Of a stretch of 10,799 nucleotides of DNA, positions 1 through 6,727 are shown one piece after another; position 1 is the stretch's first letter, and each line of letters starts with the position of its first letter. The stretch is from NCBI GenBank assembly GCA_900752215.1, contig CAADUO010000039.1, positions 1-10,799 of the forward strand, given 5' to 3'. Source of the DNA: an uncultured Collinsella sp. Its GTDB lineage: Bacteria > Actinomycetota > Coriobacteriia > Coriobacteriales > Coriobacteriaceae. The notes beneath the pieces were generated by a model, which did not search any database, was not told where the DNA came from, and saw nothing but the letters and a program-made list of their open reading frames with translations. The position numbers and the translations under genes were made by a program.

Positions 1-62
1 AGCCCGTGGGAGGCCAGGGCGCCGCTGACCGGTGGACGGCACCGAGCCGTCATCGAACTTGG

Positions 63-94
63 AAGGGGGAGGCCTCGCGGCCTCCCCCTTTTTT
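63..94 (+). terminator. Intrinsic terminator of an upstream rightward unit
   Basis: A perfect 10-bp stem (GGGGGAGGCC at 65-74 with GGCCTCCCCC at 79-88) closes a 4-base TCGC loop and runs straight into a six-T tract at 89-94. The AA at 63-64 can extend the stem with the first Ts. The U-tract is on the plus strand only, so it ends a transcript entering from the left. What that transcript encodes is unclear. One reading frame ends at TGA 26-28 after a basic C-terminus (ARGRPGRR), which would suit a protein gene, but an RNA gene cannot be excluded. A short palindrome, TTTACG-GGG-CGTAAA, follows at 98-112 and has no clear role. Confidence 0.9.
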
Positions 95-158
95 GCGTTT
101 ACGGGGCGTAAATGACTCTATTACACCAGACGATCTTATCGTTTTTGGTATTGAGCCT

Positions 159-626
159 TTATTTAAAGAAGATAAATCGAATAACAAGGGCAACTGCTAT
201 GACCGCAATGATCAAAAGCAGGATTGTCAGTCGATGCTGCTTGCGTCGTTTACTTGTCGAAACGAAGATTGATTTTCCCTGTTTTGGCGTTTCGAGATAG
301 CGAGCCGAATGCGTCAAGGTTTGCTTTGGTCGAGGACCTCTTTGTCGATGAGTGGCGGATGCTTTCATCGGCTCATCACTAGCTGCGCTGTTTTTAGATA
401 ATGGTGCGTCTTTCAGATATACAGGGTCTCCCGAGGCGACGCCCATATGTTTACGTCCCGTTTGGGCATCCTCGAGCGTTTGATATCGATTTCTCGTCAC
501 ATACTCGGGCTCCGGATCATTAATGGGCTCTTGCGAGATGTGGGGGCGATGGAACCGCGGCGGCTGCGTGGAAGTATCTTCCCCCTGCGTCGGCATAAAC
601 ATTTTGTTCTGGTTTTGGTCGTCCAT
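159..626 (-). CDS. Small protein with one C-terminal membrane segment, function unknown
   Basis: This 155-residue protein is not recognised. Residues 1 to about 125 are polar, rich in Gln, Pro, Ser, Thr and charged residues, with no visible catalytic motif, and probably largely disordered. A basic patch KRRKQHR (126-132) is followed by one long hydrophobic stretch (about 133-154, LTILLLIIAVIAVALVIRF) ending at the C-terminus. By the positive-inside rule this predicts a tail-anchored protein with its bulk in the cytoplasm. The start is supported by AAAGGG five bases upstream of the ATG on the minus strand. The gene is divergent from hsp20 across an AT-rich control region, so the two could be co-regulated. 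Its bases and codons are visibly more AT-rich than in the tilS-ftsH block, which may mean weak expression, fast evolution or acquisition. Coding status is well supported by start signal, length and a coherent membrane segment; function is open. Confidence 0.75.
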   Translation of the reverse strand: MDDQNQNKMFMPTQGEDTSTQPPRFHRPHISQEPINDPEPEYVTRNRYQTLEDAQTGRKHMGVASGDPVYLKDAPLSKNSAASDEPMKASATHRQRGPRPKQTLTHSARYLETPKQGKSIFVSTSKRRKQHRLTILLLIIAVIAVALVIRFIFFK

Positions 627-665
627 GATGCCCTTTAGCTCGTTACCAACAACGTGTACGCGCTC

Positions 666-671
666 ATTGTA
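666..671 (-). promoter_or_regulatory. Candidate -10 box for the leftward small membrane-protein gene
   Basis: On the minus strand the hexamer TACAAT lies here, 40 bases before the ATG at 626, predicting a leader of about 33 bases. No good -35 is seen at 16-18 bp; TTCACA (692-697, minus) lies 20 bp away. The same hexamer precedes several other genes in the window, which is the main support. Confidence 0.45.
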
Positions 672-889
672 AGCCCCTTGCTATTTGTAGCTGTGAACAT
701 ACTTGTTATTTAAGCTCTGGTTCAAAGAACCTTAACCTTATTAAAACCTGAGTCAAACACACTTAGATAAGCTTATAGTACTAGACTCAAAAAACTTTAT
801 AGTCGATGTATATATGAGCACTGGGTGGGCATATATAAGAGCGTCAAAAGAAGTCCCAGTCACCTAGAAGATGACTCGGCAGTCCTTAA
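672..889. promoter_or_regulatory. AT-rich divergent control region with several palindromes
   Basis: This stretch between the divergent small gene and hsp20 holds no credible ORF but several symmetric sequences: GGTTC-AAA-GAACC (719-731), ATAAGCTTAT (767-776), and CCTGAGT (747-753) paired with ACTCAAA (785-791). The last pair each match a half of the actinobacterial HspR/HAIR operator (CTTGAGT-N7-ACTCAAG) at 6 of 7 positions, but they are 31 bp apart instead of 7. ACTGGG (820-825) and CCCAGT (855-860) could pair in a leader RNA. Candidate -10 sequences for hsp20 are the TATATA/TATAAG cluster at 832-839. I see no CIRCE element. Regulation of hsp20 from here is inferred. Confidence 0.5.
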
Positions 890-903
890 AAGGAGTGGTA
901 AAC

Positions 904-1335
904 ATGGCAAGCATGGTTCCTTATCGTTCGGTTTTTGGCGTTCGTCCTTCTGCTAGCTCGCTGTTCGATCTGTTTGATGATATGACTGACCTTGCAAACA
1001 ACTCGATTGCTTCCAAGGCGTTTCCCGTTGACGTTGAGGATAAGGGCGACGGCTATGAGGTCAAGGCTTATCTGACCGGCGTCGCCAAGGACGATATCGA
1101 TGTCGAGCTTAACGAGGGTCGTCTGTCCATTAGCGTGAATGTCGAGGAAGACGAGGAGAACGAGGGCAAGAACTTCCTGCAGAAGGAGTTCAGCTCGTAC
1201 AGCGCGACGCGTGGCGTGTATCTAAAGGACGCTTCGAGCGAGGGCCTCTCGGCTAAGTACGCTGACGGCATCCTGACCGTTACGGTCCCCAAGATCGTCG
1301 AGAAGAAGAACGTTACGAAGATCTCCATCGACTAA
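904..1335 (+). CDS. hsp20: Small heat shock protein, Hsp20/alpha-crystallin family
   Basis: This is an ATP-independent holdase chaperone of the cytoplasm that binds unfolding proteins under stress and passes them to ATP-dependent chaperones. The 143-residue product has a short N-terminal arm (1-39, with FDLFDDM at 21-27), an alpha-crystallin domain (about 40-130, starting FPVDVED and ending with the family signature around YADGILTVTVP at 119-129), and a C-terminal tail KISID. The I-S-I (140-142) is the I-x-I motif that docks between dimers in sHsp oligomers. The length is typical. The ATG at 904 is chosen because AAGGAG (890-895) sits eight bases upstream. An in-frame ATG at 871 would add 11 residues but has no proper ribosome binding site. 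The gene has its own upstream region and is followed by a strong terminator, so it is probably monocistronic. Family assignment is firm; the client set and regulator are not visible. Confidence 0.93.
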   Translation: MASMVPYRSVFGVRPSASSLFDLFDDMTDLANNSIASKAFPVDVEDKGDGYEVKAYLTGVAKDDIDVELNEGRLSISVNVEEDEENEGKNFLQKEFSSYSATRGVYLKDASSEGLSAKYADGILTVTVPKIVEKKNVTKISID

Positions 1336-1361
1336 CTTCGTTGGTGTTCTGCGCTATTAAA

Positions 1362-1409
1362 AGACAGCAAAAGGGGCTGGGAAGCGATTCTCGGCCCCTT
1401 TTGCTGTCT
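1362..1409. terminator. Bidirectional terminator between convergent hsp20 and the MBL-fold gene
   Basis: Two perfectly complementary 16-base arms (AGACAGCAAAAGGGGC at 1362-1377 and its complement at 1394-1409) enclose a 16-base loop. Within the loop GAA/TTC can close a GCGA tetraloop. The CCCCTTTT half-arm gives a T-run within the plus-strand stem. On the minus strand the stem is followed by a TTTTAAT tract, so it terminates best for the leftward gene. Its position just between two convergent stop codons supports use by both genes. Confidence 0.9.
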
Positions 1410-1417
1410 AGGACAGT

Positions 1418-2227
1418 CTATTGAATGGTTACTGGCCGATGCTGGCTTGCGGGGCGTATCGAGAGTTTTCGCGATCCTTGGAGAAGGGTTGCGGAGCTGC
1501 CGACCTCGTCATCCAGGGTTGCGGTCAGAGCTTTGGCATAGCTTTTGACGGTAAGGCTCGGACGATTGTTATCTTGGCTGATATGCATGGCAATGAGCTG
1601 TTCGGTGCGTTCGGTAACAAGTTCGCGCGCGGCTTCGGCGGCTTGGCCATTGGAGAGGTGTCCCCTTGCAGACAGGATGCGCTCCTGAAGAAAGCGGGGA
1701 TATTCTCCCTCGCGCAGCATGGTCACATCGTGGTTGCTTTCGAGTGCGAGGACTCGACAATCTTCGAGGGTGTTCATGGCTTGGCTCGATAGCTCTCCGG
1801 TGTCGGTGGCAAAACCGATGGAATCATCGAGGGTGTCGAATCGATAACCGACTGGATTGATGACATCGTGTGATGTTGAGTAGGTTTGCACGTGGATGCC
1901 GGCAATGGACAGGGCGTCGCCGGGATCGAATTCCTCGACAGGCAGATGAGAAAGATTTTCTTTGTTCGAAAGAGTGCCCCTGCTGGCAAAGAGGGGGCCG
2001 TGCCAGTGCTTGCACCAGACATCGAGGCCCTTGATGTGATCGCTATGCTCATGAGTAATGAGAAGAGCCGAGACGTTGTCTGTCGAGAGCCCCAGTTCTG
2101 CCATGCGCTTTAATGTCTCGCGGCGAGACAGTCCGTCATCGACCATAATGAGCCCCTGCGGGCCCTCGATGAGTGCGCAGTTGCCTTTAGAGCCACTGCC
2201 GAGGATATGAAGGTGCAGACGAGACAT
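1418..2227 (-). CDS. yycJ: MBL-fold metallo-hydrolase, YycJ/WalJ-type nuclease
   Basis: This is a metallo-beta-lactamase-fold hydrolase of 269 residues with the full two-metal ligand set: HEHSDH (59-64), H120 in YSTSHD, D142 in FATDTGEL, and H215 in MHISQDNN. It also has the opening LGSGSKGNC (9-17) and GHLSNGQAA (189-197) signatures typical of the YycJ/WalJ group. Members of this group in bacilli act as DNA 5' exonucleases linked to mutation avoidance and often sit near the WalKR two-component genes; no walRK genes are visible here. The longer in-frame ATG at 2308 would add 27 unconserved residues and overlap tilS, so the start at 2227, right before the conserved first strand (RLHLHILGSGSKGN), is preferred. 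Only a weak GGA precedes it. It is cytosolic, with no signal peptide. It is divergent from tilS with 48 bp between starts. The fold is certain; the DNA exonuclease role is inferred from the subfamily. Confidence 0.88.
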   Translation of the reverse strand: MSRLHLHILGSGSKGNCALIEGPQGLIMVDDGLSRRETLKRMAELGLSTDNVSALLITHEHSDHIKGLDVWCKHWHGPLFASRGTLSNKENLSHLPVEEFDPGDALSIAGIHVQTYSTSHDVINPVGYRFDTLDDSIGFATDTGELSSQAMNTLEDCRVLALESNHDVTMLREGEYPRFLQERILSARGHLSNGQAAEAARELVTERTEQLIAMHISQDNNRPSLTVKSYAKALTATLDDEVGSSATLLQGSRKLSIRPASQHRPVTIQ

Positions 2228-2241
2228 AAGATTCCAAAGGA

Positions 2242-2247
2242 TACAAT
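2242..2247 (+). promoter_or_regulatory. Candidate -10 box for tilS
   Basis: TACAAT lies 29 bases before the tilS ATG, predicting a leader of about 22 bases. No clear -35 box is present at the right distance. Recurrence of the same hexamer at other gene starts in the window is the main support. It occupies the short gap between divergent tilS and the MBL-fold gene, so promoter interference is possible. Confidence 0.5.
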
Positions 2248-2275
2248 GGGTGCGGACGAATAGAGGAGGAAGCAA

Positions 2276-3814
2276 ATGCCTACGGTATCTCAGCATTATG
2301 GACACCATGCCGTGCCTGGGGCAGTCGATGAGACCCGGACGAGGCAGCAGGCTGCTCCTGTCGTGCTCATGGTATCAGGCGGCGCGGACTCGACGGCACT
2401 GCTTCTTATGGCGTGCACATCAAAGCTGGATATCCAAGACGGACGCGGTGTTGCCCCCATTGCTCGCGAGCGCCTGCATGTGCTGCATGTAAACCATCAT
2501 CTGCGCGGCAAGGCGTCCGATGGCGACGAGGCCTTTGTGCGTGAGCTCTGCGCGAAATATGGTTTACCGCTGTGCGTGGAGCACGCTTATTTTGATGGGG
2601 AGTCGGGCAATATTGAGGCCGCGGCCCGCGAGGTGCGCTATGCCGCGGCGCGGAGGTATGTTCGCGAGCTCTGCGCCCAGACGGGGGCACCGCGAACGGC
2701 GGCTCGTATCTGCACCGCGCACACGTCTTCGGACCGCGCGGAAACGTTTTTGATGAACGCGATTAAGGGTTCGGGGCCCGCTGGCCTATCGAGCATTCCT
2801 CGCCGGAGGAATATCGTGGTGCGTCCCTTGCTCGACCTAACTCATGGCGAGCTCGTGGGCTATCTACAGGTACATGGTCAGCCGTGGCGTGAAGACGAGA
2901 GCAATGAGGATATCTCGTATCTGCGAAACTACGTGCGCCATCGAGTGATGCCGGTGGTGGCGCAGCGCAACGCGAGCGTCTGCAAGACGATTGGCGCCGC
3001 CTGCGAGATCTTAGGCGATGAGGACGCGTTTTTGTCTCAGCTTTCGGCACAGGCGTTTCGAAGCTGCCTGCGTAAGGAGGCGGCGGGCGCGCTGGTGCTC
3101 GATGCCAGGCGCCTTGCTGCGGCCGAGGTGGTAATCGCGCGGCGCATCGTGCGACTGGCGATTAAGCGCATCGATCCGGACGCTCGTCCCGAGATGCGGC
3201 ATGTGGAGCGAATCCTTTCCTGCGTTGCCGAGGGCGCCGGCTCGGTCACGCTTCCGGCGGGGATTGACGCACGCATTGAGTTTGGCATGCTGGCGTTTAA
3301 GGCGCCGGCGGCTCGCGAGGGCCTGGTCGCGGACTGGGTTACCGTACCCGGTCGTTTGCCGTTGGGCGGGGGACGTATGCTGGTCACAGAACCGATGGCC
3401 GTTGAGCCGGGATGCGATATCGTGCGCCGCGCCCGTGAGCTTGCGGCTGCCGGGGAAGTGACAGCTTTGGTAGACGCGGCTGCCCTGGGTTTTGCCGACA
3501 GCGATAGTGAGCGGATCCTGGCGGGCTCGCGTGGCGAGATCCCTGCCGAGGCGCGATTGGCGCGCCTGTGGGTGGACGGTCCCGCACCGGGAGACGTGAT
3601 GTGCCCGTTGGGGATGAGTGGCCGAAGCAAGAAAGTATCCGACTTGCTAGGTGAGGCTCGCATCCCCGTTTCCGAGCGCGTCGGCGTGCCCATGGTGAGG
3701 ACGGCGCCGGGGGGTGCCGTGGTGTGGGTCGCCGGAGTTCGCGCGGACGAGCGTTTTAAGTGCACGGCCGCGACGCGCGTGGCATATCTGCTTCGTGTGG
3801 TCGATGCGGAATAG
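2276..3814 (+). CDS. tilS: tRNA(Ile)-lysidine synthetase
   Basis: TilS ligates lysine to C34 of the tRNA-Ile with a CAU anticodon using ATP, forming lysidine, so that the tRNA reads AUA and is charged with Ile. The 512-residue product has the N-type ATP pyrophosphatase P-loop SGGADS (34-39), HVNHHLRG (71-78), the GNIEAAAREVRY segment (111-122), AHTSSDRAETFLMN (148-161), the RNYVRHRVMPVV motif (217-228), and a C-terminal TilS domain around GRSKKVSDLLGEARIP. It is longer than the E. coli (about 430) and B. subtilis (about 470) proteins, with about 27 extra residues before the P-loop region. The start is well supported by AGGAGGA (2264-2270), five bases before the ATG. Substitutions in the HHxDDQAET-like motif (HTSSDR here) are noted as a finding. 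It lies upstream of hpt and ftsH, the conserved Gram-positive order, but a 147-bp gap suggests hpt also has its own promoter. Confidence 0.95.
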   Translation: MPTVSQHYGHHAVPGAVDETRTRQQAAPVVLMVSGGADSTALLLMACTSKLDIQDGRGVAPIARERLHVLHVNHHLRGKASDGDEAFVRELCAKYGLPLCVEHAYFDGESGNIEAAAREVRYAAARRYVRELCAQTGAPRTAARICTAHTSSDRAETFLMNAIKGSGPAGLSSIPRRRNIVVRPLLDLTHGELVGYLQVHGQPWREDESNEDISYLRNYVRHRVMPVVAQRNASVCKTIGAACEILGDEDAFLSQLSAQAFRSCLRKEAAGALVLDARRLAAAEVVIARRIVRLAIKRIDPDARPEMRHVERILSCVAEGAGSVTLPAGIDARIEFGMLAFKAPAAREGLVADWVTVPGRLPLGGGRMLVTEPMAVEPGCDIVRRARELAAAGEVTALVDAAALGFADSDSERILAGSRGEIPAEARLARLWVDGPAPGDVMCPLGMSGRSKKVSDLLGEARIPVSERVGVPMVRTAPGGAVVWVAGVRADERFKCTAATRVAYLLRVVDAE

Positions 3815-3865
3815 CGTCCCACGCCTGCTATTCTGTGCGACGTTGACGGTATTCCCGCGCTGATG

Positions 3866-3896
3866 GCGCACGGGCTGGTAAATTTACCCCGTGCGC
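3866..3896. promoter_or_regulatory. 9-bp inverted repeat over the hpt promoter, candidate operator or leader hairpin
   Basis: GCGCACGGG (3866-3874) is perfectly repeated in inverse as CCCGTGCGC (3888-3896). Between the arms lies a second perfect palindrome, GTAAATTTAC (3878-3887). The element ends four bases before a TAGAAT hexamer and so covers the -35/spacer region of the likely hpt-ftsH promoter. There is no T-tract, so a tilS terminator is less likely than an operator. The identity of any binding protein is unknown. Confidence 0.6.
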
Positions 3897-3905
3897 TGCT
3901 AGAAT
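3897..3905 (+). promoter_or_regulatory. Candidate extended -10 promoter for hpt-ftsH
   Basis: TG-C-TAGAAT fits an extended -10 element (TGn plus TATAAT-like hexamer). It lies 56 bases before the hpt ATG, predicting a leader of about 50 bases. A -35 box is poor (TGGTAA at 3876-3881, 18 bp away), which is compatible with an extended -10 promoter. Confidence 0.5.
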
Positions 3906-3961
3906 GTGTAGTTCGCGTCCATACGGCGGTGTGTGGGCGATAAGCACAAGAAAGGGTTGTC

Positions 3962-4510
3962 ATGGCTTCTCAACATCCGGATATCGAGAAGGTTCTGTTC
4001 ACGCAGGAGGATATCGACGGTATCGTCTCTCGCCTAGGCGAGCAGATTACTCGCGACTACGCGGGTAAGGATCTGGTGCTGATTGCGGTCCTGCGCGGCG
4101 CCGTGGTCTTTATGGGCGACCTGATGCGTAAGATCGAGCTGCCGACCAACATCGATTTCATGGCTGTTTCGAGCTACGGCGACGGTGTGAAGTCCTCGGG
4201 TATCGTGCGTATCATTAAGGACCTGGATATCGACATCCGCGGTCGCGACGTGCTGATCGTCGAGGACATTCTGGACTCGGGCCTGACGCTCAAGTATCTG
4301 ATGAAGAACCTCGAGAGCCGCAAGCCCGCTTCTCTGGAGGTCGCCGCCTTCCTGTGGAAGGACGTTGAGGACCGCGTCTCGGCCATCACGCCCAAGTATG
4401 TTGGAACCCATTGCCCCGATGCCTTTGTGGTGGGCTACGGCCTCGACTATGCCGAGCGCTATCGCAACCTTCCGTATCTGGGCATTTTGAAACCGGAGGT
4501 TTATTCGTAA
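3962..4510 (+). CDS. hpt: Hypoxanthine phosphoribosyltransferase
   Basis: This enzyme of purine salvage transfers phosphoribose from PRPP to hypoxanthine (and usually guanine) to give IMP or GMP in the cytoplasm. The 182-residue product is of normal length. It shows the LRGAVVF loop (44-50), the SYGDGVKSSG flexible loop (71-80), the PRPP-binding signature VLIVEDILDSGLTL (97-110, with E101, D102 and D105), LWKDVEDR (131-138) and FVVGYGLDYAERYRNLPYLGIL (155-176) that closes the purine pocket. The ATG is preceded by AAAGGG (3951-3956) at five bases. The stop codon is one base from the ftsH ATG, and the ftsH ribosome binding site lies inside hpt, so the two are co-transcribed and probably translationally coupled. 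In B. subtilis, TilS and HprT have been reported to form a complex that activates ftsH; whether that holds here is inference from gene order. Confidence 0.96.
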   Translation: MASQHPDIEKVLFTQEDIDGIVSRLGEQITRDYAGKDLVLIAVLRGAVVFMGDLMRKIELPTNIDFMAVSSYGDGVKSSGIVRIIKDLDIDIRGRDVLIVEDILDSGLTLKYLMKNLESRKPASLEVAAFLWKDVEDRVSAITPKYVGTHCPDAFVVGYGLDYAERYRNLPYLGILKPEVYS

Positions 4511-4511
4511 G

Positions 4512-6659
4512 ATGCCCGACGACCGTAACGACAACAATTCCCAGACTCCCCGGGACCCAAAGATCCCGGGGATGCCCGGAGGCAAGAAGCCCACGCGTAC
4601 GGGCTGGCTGTATTTTCTTTTGGCTTGCGCGCTTCTGGGCTATGCCTTCTTTAATATGGGCTCCGGCTTTGCCAGCTCCAGCAATACCGTTAAGCTCGCG
4701 ACGAGCGAGATGGTCAGCGCCATCAAGCAGGATCGCGTCGAAGATCTGACCTATACGGTTCAAGACGGAAGCGTGACGGGTCATTACTGGAAGACGAAGA
4801 AGGACAAGGGCGATACGAGCGAGCTCAAGAGCTTCTCTTCGACCTATGTCGGCTCCGATTCGCTTGCCGAGCTCATGGCGGAGCACCCCGATACCAAGTA
4901 CATCGTCAACACCAACGATCCCGATTTTTGGGGTGACTTGGCGATGAGTGTGCTTCCGACGATCGCCCTTATCGCCATCATGTTCTACTTTATGCGCCAG
5001 ATGATGGGCGCCAACAACAGGAACATGCAGTTTGGCAAGACCAACGCCAAGACCAACGAGGCCACACGCCCCAAGGTCAAGTTTGAAGACGTTGCCGGCG
5101 TGGACGAGGCAGTCGAGGAGCTCGAGGAGATCCGTGACTTTTTGAGCGATCCGGATCGCTATCGCAAGCTGGGCGCCAAGATCCCGCGTGGCGTGTTGCT
5201 GGTTGGCCCTCCGGGCACCGGTAAAACGCTGCTGGCCAAGGCCGTTGCCGGCGAGGCGGGCGTGCCGTTCTTTAGCATCTCGGGTTCCGACTTTGTCGAG
5301 ATGTTCGTAGGTGTCGGCGCCAGCCGTGTGCGTGACCTCTTTAAGGAGGCCAAGTCCCAGGCCCCGTCAATCATCTTCATCGATGAGATCGATGCTGTGG
5401 GACGTCAGCGCGGAGCTGGCTTGGGCGGCGGTCACGACGAGCGCGAGCAGACGCTCAACCAGCTGCTGGTCGAGATGGACGGCTTTGAGGAAAGCGAGTC
5501 GGTCATCCTGATCGCTGCGACCAACCGTCCTGACATCCTAGATCCGGCATTGCTGCGTCCCGGCCGTTTTGACCGTCAGGTTACGGTCGACCGTCCGGAT
5601 GTGAAGGGCCGCGAGCAGATCTTGCGCGTGCATGCCGAGAACAAGCCGATGGACGAGGACGTTAAGTTTGAGAAGCTCGCCCAGATGACCGTTGGCTTTA
5701 CTGGTGCCGATTTGGCGAACCTGCTCAACGAGTCTGCGTTGCTGGCCGCTCGCCGTCATCGTTCCGTGATCTCGATGGACGAGGTCGAGGAATCGATGGA
5801 GCGCGTGATTGCCGGACCGCAGCGCAAGGGTCGCGTGATGACCGAGGCCGAGCGCACCACGATTGCCTACCACGAGAGCGGTCACGCCCTGGTGGGCCAC
5901 ATCCTGGAGCACTCCGATCCGGTCCACAAGATCTCGATCGTCAGCCGCGGTCAGGCTCTGGGCTACACGCTGCAGCTTCCGCAGGAGGACCACTTCCTCA
6001 AGACCAAGAACGAGATGCTCGACGAGCTCGCCGTGTTCTTGGGCGGTCGCGTTGCCGAGGAGCTCATGTGCGATGACATTACGTCGGGCGCGAGCAACGA
6101 TCTGGAGCGCGCAACCAAGATGGCGCGCGAGATGGTCACGCGCCTGGGCATGAGCGAGGAGCTGGGCACGCAAGTGTTTGGCGAGGCGCAACATCAGGTG
6201 TTCCTTGGTCGCGATTACGCCGATCACCAGGATTACTCCGAGGAGACGGCGCGCCGCATCGATATCGAGGTTCAGCGCATTATGCGTGAGGCCCATCGTC
6301 GTGCGGTCGAGATTCTGGACGCCCGTCGCGATCAGCTCGATCTGATGGCGAAGGTGCTGCTTGAGCGCGAGACCGTCGAGGGCGACGCCGTGAACGCCCT
6401 GCTCGACAACGAGTGGAATGCCTACCTTGAGCGCGAGGGCGATATCCTGGCGGCCAAGGAGGAGCGCAGTGCCAAGGCGGCCGGCATGCCGACCAAGAAG
6501 CGCGCGCCTCGCATGAGCGAGGAGGAGCTGGCGGCCGATGCCGCGGCTTTTGCGCAGGCGGCCATGCAGGAGGATGCCGAAGCCGCATCCGATGATGCTG
6601 ACGATGACCATGCTGTCGTCGATGCCGATGCCGATGCCGACACCGACGCCGACAAATAG
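4512..6659 (+). CDS. ftsH: ATP-dependent zinc metalloprotease FtsH
   Basis: This is a membrane-bound hexameric AAA+ protease that extracts and degrades damaged membrane proteins and selected cytosolic regulators. The 715-residue product has a short polar N-terminus, TM1 (about 31-50), an extracytoplasmic domain (about 52-141), TM2 (about 143-162), then the AAA module: Walker A GPPGTGKT (232-239), pore loop FVG (265-267), Walker B FIDEID (289-294), and the second region of homology through NRPDILDPALLRPGRFDR (338-355) with its arginines. The M41 peptidase domain carries HESGH (454-458; Ser where many FtsH have Ala) and the likely third zinc ligand D530 in TSGASND. After about residue 660 a low-complexity Ala/Glu/Asp tail ends in a DADADADTDAD run. 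GGAGG (4495-4499) inside the hpt end is the ribosome binding site, 12 bases from the ATG, and hpt ends one base upstream. A strong terminator follows. Assignment is certain. Confidence 0.98.
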   Translation: MPDDRNDNNSQTPRDPKIPGMPGGKKPTRTGWLYFLLACALLGYAFFNMGSGFASSSNTVKLATSEMVSAIKQDRVEDLTYTVQDGSVTGHYWKTKKDKGDTSELKSFSSTYVGSDSLAELMAEHPDTKYIVNTNDPDFWGDLAMSVLPTIALIAIMFYFMRQMMGANNRNMQFGKTNAKTNEATRPKVKFEDVAGVDEAVEELEEIRDFLSDPDRYRKLGAKIPRGVLLVGPPGTGKTLLAKAVAGEAGVPFFSISGSDFVEMFVGVGASRVRDLFKEAKSQAPSIIFIDEIDAVGRQRGAGLGGGHDEREQTLNQLLVEMDGFEESESVILIAATNRPDILDPALLRPGRFDRQVTVDRPDVKGREQILRVHAENKPMDEDVKFEKLAQMTVGFTGADLANLLNESALLAARRHRSVISMDEVEESMERVIAGPQRKGRVMTEAERTTIAYHESGHALVGHILEHSDPVHKISIVSRGQALGYTLQLPQEDHFLKTKNEMLDELAVFLGGRVAEELMCDDITSGASNDLERATKMAREMVTRLGMSEELGTQVFGEAQHQVFLGRDYADHQDYSEETARRIDIEVQRIMREAHRRAVEILDARRDQLDLMAKVLLERETVEGDAVNALLDNEWNAYLEREGDILAAKEERSAKAAGMPTKKRAPRMSEEELAADAAAFAQAAMQEDAEAASDDADDDHAVVDADADADTDADK
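6621..6653 (+). repeat. In-frame GATGCC hexamer tandem repeat at the ftsH 3' end
   Basis: Three perfect GATGCC units are followed by the variants GACACC and GACGCC plus a final GAC, encoding alternating Asp-Ala(Thr) at the FtsH C-terminus. Being a multiple of three, gain or loss of units by slippage would change the tail length without a frameshift. Confidence 0.8.
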
Positions 6660-6670
6660 TCTTTGTGGCG

Positions 6671-6709
6671 AAAGCCTCCGCGGGGAAACCTGCGGAGGCT
6701 TTTTCTTTT
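6671..6709 (+). terminator. Intrinsic terminator of the hpt-ftsH unit
   Basis: An 11-bp stem, AAAGCCTCCGC (6671-6681) with GCGGAGGCTTT (6692-6702), has a GGGGAAACCT loop that can itself form GG/CC around GAAA. It is followed by a T-rich tail through 6709. It begins 12 bases after the ftsH stop. Confidence 0.95.
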
Positions 6710-6727
6710 GAGCGATATGGGGCCGTC

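Noticed and set aside
1..62. Possible structured RNA (SRP, RNase P or tmRNA 3' end) before the first terminator
   Set aside because: I could not match any signature such as GGAAGCAGC of SRP RNA or the tRNA-like end of tmRNA. A small GACGGC/GCCGTC hairpin alone is not enough.
871..903. Alternative earlier start of hsp20 at ATG 871
   Set aside because: There is no proper Shine-Dalgarno sequence before it, whereas AAGGAG is ideally placed for ATG 904.
2228..2308. Upstream start for the MBL-fold protein
   Set aside because: It would add 27 unconserved residues before the first beta strand and overlap the tilS start region.
3037..3963. 308-codon minus-strand open frame opposite tilS
   Set aside because: Its Ser/Thr/Arg/Ala-rich composition is typical of an antisense shadow, and the sense strand encodes the conserved TilS domains.
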